A stretch of 5,854 nt of DNA. Origin: an uncultured Lachnospiraceae bacterium. GTDB lineage: Bacteria; Bacillota; Clostridia; Lachnospirales; Lachnospiraceae. This document shows positions 4,501 through 5,854 of the stretch, one piece after another. Every line of letters starts with the position of its first letter. Position 1 is the stretch's first letter. Where the stretch lies: the NCBI GenBank assembly GCA_902783735.1, contig CACZSE010000049.1:1-5854 (forward strand), in the 5' to 3' direction. The notes under the pieces are model-generated. The model was not told the origin of the DNA, searched no databases, and worked only from the letters and a program-made list of their open reading frames with translations. Made by a program: the position numbers and the translations under genes.

Positions 4501-5854
4501 ACATCATTTCTTGCGGGAATGAGATCGACTACAGATTCTTTATCGGCATACATAACAAGTCCGGATTTATCTTCCAGAGCCTCTATATAAGCATCATCAT
4601 ATTTTATGCTGCTCCATCCGCAGAAAACATACCCGTCCTTCTTATATGAATTTGCAGGCAGATTTTTATAAATCCCGAATGAACATGTCATATCAGACAT
4701 GTGACCGCTTCCGCCGTTTGCATCAAATCTGACTGAATATGTGTAGGGAACCCATTTTGCATAGAGATCTATATCTCCCGTGGTACCCATCTTTATGACA
4801 TTCATTCTTACGGTATATTTACTGTCAGCATACCATCCGCCAAACTGATAGCCCTTCTTCCAGTCGGATTCCTTCGGCGCAAGGATCTGAATATCATAGC
4901 TCCCCACAGTATATTTTGTCACTGTATTTGAAGCGTTGTTGGGACCGCCGCAAAGATGATAGGTTATCTTATATTCATTCGGTTTCCATATGGCATATAA
5001 TGTCAGCATGCCGTTTGGATCGGTGTTTGCCGTTGTTATGCCGCCCTGTCCGTTATTATATACCGTTCCCGTATCGTCAGGTCGCGTATTCCAGTGAATG
5101 AATGTATATGAATCCCTTTTAAATTTGTTCTGTGTAAGTGAATATGACTTACCTGCAGACATCTTTATGGGACTCATGCTGCCGCCGGTAGCCCCGTTTC
5201 CGTTAAATACAACGGCATGATCGGCAGGTTTTTTTGCTATCTTAAATGTTCCCTGCTTAATTCCTGTATAATCGCCTTTTCCTTCTATCTCAATTTTGGC
5301 TGTGCCAACTTCAATATTATTGCTGTAGCTCTTTATATCAAAATCCTGATAGGTGAGTACTTTCTTTCCCACCTTAACTACAACCTCATTTACACCCGGC
5401 GTTATCTGAGCACCGGTATAATACTGAACGGGGACTGAAATGCTTGCCTTGGAAATATTTACCGGTTCTATGACATCCAGCTCAGGCTCATAACCGTTCA
5501 CACCGTCAGTTGCATTTTCCGATACGGTGGAAACGTCTTTTGATACCTCTTCATCCACCGTAGCTTCATTTTCGCTTACCGTGCCCTTATCATCGACACT
5601 GTTATCACTTACGGTATCATCAGACACATCGGCCGCATCATCTTCATCCGATGAAACATCCTGCGTTTCCTCAATATCGATCTCCTCATCATCCAAAGAC
5701 GCTTCCGTATCTGTATCTGCCTCTTCACGATTATCAGATACGGATACTTCTGATATCTCATCGTCATTTTCTTCGCTGATAACTTCGTCTTCGTATGCCG
5801 CAAATGAGATCACATAAGCATTCTCATATTCATCAAGGACACAGGCATGTTCAC
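1527..5854 (-). CDS. Giant secreted List-Bact (InlB B-type) repeat protein with C-terminal pectate-lyase-like beta-helix, 5' partial
   Basis: This is a large extracellular protein with a repeat stalk and a likely carbohydrate-acting head. Counting from the GTG at 5813, 1428 residues are visible. The frame stays open upstream to the window edge (EHACVLDEYENAY), with no Shine-Dalgarno sequence or signal peptide at 5813. The real N-terminus, with its export signal and possible anchor, is therefore outside. Domain order: acidic linker (about 7-112), an Ig-like domain (about 118-195, with YYTGAQITPG, NNIEVGTAKIEIEGKGDYTG), eleven List-Bact repeats (about 199-1107, each ending near LYAxW), and a right-handed beta-helix (about 1113-1428) starting with VVDFGAVAGDGTDDSIAFQ, the cap motif of the pectate_lyase_3 superfamily. 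It ends at DWPITWIN with no LPXTG or SLH motif. Such proteins in gut Firmicutes are usually surface or secreted polysaccharide-binding or -degrading factors. The substrate cannot be read from the sequence. A strong hairpin follows the TAA stop. Confidence 0.9.
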   Translation of the reverse strand, partial: EHACVLDEYENAYVISFAAYEDEVISEENDDEISEVSVSDNREEADTDTEASLDDEEIDIEETQDVSSDEDDAADVSDDTVSDNSVDDKGTVSENEATVDEEVSKDVSTVSENATDGVNGYEPELDVIEPVNISKASISVPVQYYTGAQITPGVNEVVVKVGKKVLTYQDFDIKSYSNNIEVGTAKIEIEGKGDYTGIKQGTFKIAKKPADHAVVFNGNGATGGSMSPIKMSAGKSYSLTQNKFKRDSYTFIHWNTRPDDTGTVYNNGQGGITTANTDPNGMLTLYAIWKPNEYKITYHLCGGPNNASNTVTKYTVGSYDIQILAPKESDWKKGYQFGGWYADSKYTVRMNVIKMGTTGDIDLYAKWVPYTYSVRFDANGGSGHMSDMTCSFGIYKNLPANSYKKDGYVFCGWSSIKYDDAYIEALEDKSGLVMYADKESVVDLIPARNDVNGTATLYAVWRDRFDIKYELNGGSFSSSYPHGYMYGVKVALPTPDRAGFKFDGWFADPNFEKKVKTVNVKAIEDVFVYAKWTPNKFSVVYDGNGKNSGTMPKTIAEYDPANKVQLQKNAFARKGYEFVGWAFTKEKADKGQFDLADEALANIVPLKFNETIKLYAAWKPGAHRVEFELNGGSIPASDPNRAIYSNGKYDFNANADIALPIPTRVNYDFGGWYADEVLKKAMPVIKKGTFGDIKLYAKWVPHEGVNTFGISYVLDGGNLDPDGPFIFNYTYSETQTQALSKAVRDGYDFDGWYKDAAFKTKFNVIPKKHKGDIRLYAKWKPSKRTITFVADTPNGQKAKGNTGKQSGLFATTVKLNKNKYTLTGYKFVGWSIYPYSKRTEGKNEAQKKAYDLAPTGVYYEDAAQYMFANDVTFYAVWQKQVYTITYKNAQIADNSANPNIYTVDDEIVFKPLSALGGEFTGWFSDAKTKKSMPKIAKGSTGDKVIYAGWNRTQYTITYDINCNDPTAKIDKTRVGYIDTYNNRADSGYRLPTATRKGFTFGGWCTDKACKKVVGSIISSPNVDMTLYAKWEPFTYTIKFHANAPTGREVTGKMADMVKQKVGSTITLRANAFKVDGYKFIGWATTPTGPKVYDNGHKINLPATEGDAVIDLYALWEKDIRGVKPVEKPDSYLNVVDFGAVAGDGTDDSIAFQKALKQASVNYDSAGINTVYVPAGVYDILPVNPSNVHYPNYPAICLFSNVNLIMDNEAVIMATGCSVGDYCVFDIENVDNVHIRGGQLLGERKKHKGSGGESGHGVFIKGSRNITIEDMEICNNWGDGIYLGYKIASDYVHCENITIKNCAVYGNRRSAISLTDGSNITIEGCDLKNASGIAPHCGICIEPNFVSGKSRSDFMVKKLVLKDTTITSYDQGSWECMCFMTLSYGDSDTNKREDHLTADDITIRNCTFNGWFGNYTGKNLKVDKSTKFNGTCDCDWPITWIN
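1530..2477 (-). other. Right-handed parallel beta-helix domain (pectate_lyase_3-like)
   Basis: This covers residues about 1113-1428 of the large protein. The N-cap FGAVAGDGTDDSIAFQKAL and the following TVYVPAGVYDI are classic for the Pectate_lyase_3 / GH28-like superfamily. Coils repeat as NITIEDMEIC, NITIKNCAV, NITIEGCDL and DITIRNCTF. GSGGESGHGVFIKGS and NNWGDGIYLG (about residues 1236-1270) mark the likely active groove. The ordered GH28 set (NxD, DD, GHG, RxK) is not present, so a specific activity such as polygalacturonase cannot be assigned. The domain has 14 cysteines, far denser than the repeats before it. Confidence 0.8.
2493..5219 (-). repeat. Eleven List-Bact / InlB B-type repeats in the protein
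   Basis: Repeat boundaries on the minus strand are about 5219-4980, 4979-4746, 4745-4467, 4463-4248, 4247-3990, 3989-3741, 3740-3507, 3506-3213, 3212-3000, 2999-2754 and 2753-2493. Each has a beta-strand opening (xITYxxxGG), a central GYxFxGW and a closing LYAxW. Two subtypes are seen. Type A (repeats 1, 3, 5, 8, 11) has N-[AKS]-[FY] before the central motif and a longer insert after GW. Type B (2, 4, 6, 7, 9, 10) often has GWYAD followed by GDIxLYAKW. Such repeats form ubiquitin-like beta-grasp modules that act as spacers or adhesion modules. The underlying DNA is diverged, so this is an old array and not a recent tandem expansion. Confidence 0.88.
5229..5462 (-). other. Ig-like YTG/VGTA beta-sandwich domain
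   Basis: This covers residues about 118-195 of the large protein: VQYYTGAQITPGVNEVV, then TYQDFDIKSYSNNIEVGTA, then GKGDYTGIKQGTFKI. The pattern (YTG..ITP, D(F/Y)..xYxNN..VGTA, GxGDYxG, F.I) is that of small bacterial Ig-like modules common in clostridial surface proteins. It sits between the acidic linker and the repeat stalk. The role is presumably structural. Confidence 0.7.
5478..5795 (-). other. Acidic, disordered linker with VSDN/VSEN motifs
   Basis: Residues about 7-112 of the large protein are dominated by Asp, Glu, Ser, Thr and Val, with almost no aromatic residues. SVSDN, TVSDN, TVSEN and STVSEN recur at about residues 24, 67, 78 and 96. Such VSEN/VSDN linkers are familiar near the N-terminus of Lachnospiraceae surface proteins, which is the main taxonomic hint here. 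It is probably an extended negatively charged spacer just outside the membrane or wall. Confidence 0.75.

Noticed and set aside
2493..5219. CRISPR array or recent tandem DNA repeat
   Set aside because: The repeated units are protein-level modules of variable length with diverged DNA. There are no identical short repeats with constant spacers.
5527..5817. Plus-strand Ser-rich open frame (METSFDTSSSTVASF...)
   Set aside because: It is the antisense reading of the acidic linker: GAT/GAA/TCA-type codons read as Ser and Thr in reverse. It is low complexity and has no start signals.

Overview
The window looks like a piece of a Firmicutes chromosome, most likely Lachnospiraceae (Butyrivibrio/Roseburia/Eubacterium type). 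The support is a moderately AT-rich composition, a secreted protein with 'VSDN/VSEN' acidic linker motifs and many Listeria-Bacteroides (InlB B-type) repeats, a trace of a clostridial-style Rhs core, and sigma-A-type promoter and intrinsic-terminator architecture. The genus is inference. Every supported feature reads on the minus strand, so transcription runs from right to left.

From right to left: (1) 5854-1527 is one very large open frame, incomplete at its 5' end because it is still open at the window edge. It encodes an extracellular multidomain protein: an acidic Ser/Thr/Asp/Glu linker, one Ig-like domain, eleven List-Bact/InlB-B repeats forming a long stalk, and a C-terminal right-handed parallel beta-helix of the pectate-lyase_3 type. 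(2) A strong hairpin (1499-1521) closes this gene. (3) Immediately after it is a near-consensus sigma-A promoter (TTGAAT, 17 bp, TATAAT; 1488-1460) driving a structured RNA of about 220 nt that ends in a good intrinsic terminator (1260-1233). Its size, isolation and internal pairing suggest a stand-alone regulatory RNA. 6S RNA is my first guess and a raiA-motif RNA the main alternative. (4) 53 nt past that terminator starts a YihY/BrkB-family membrane protein gene (1180-341) with no visible promoter or ribosome binding site of its own. (5) 340-85 has no convincing gene and holds several inverted repeats and one tiny open frame. (6) 84-1 encodes the conserved YRGYYYD...GLYYLNARYYDP signature of an Rhs core, cut off by a stop codon on its upstream side and running out of the window on the left. 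It is a broken or orphan Rhs tip.

The genes do not form an obvious pathway. The large surface protein is transcriptionally closed off. The RNA has its own promoter. YihY may depend on read-through of the RNA terminator. The Rhs fragment marks a likely recombination boundary. The parts most worth a second look are the RNA with its relation to yihY, the two-subtype arrangement of the eleven repeats, and the orphan Rhs tip.
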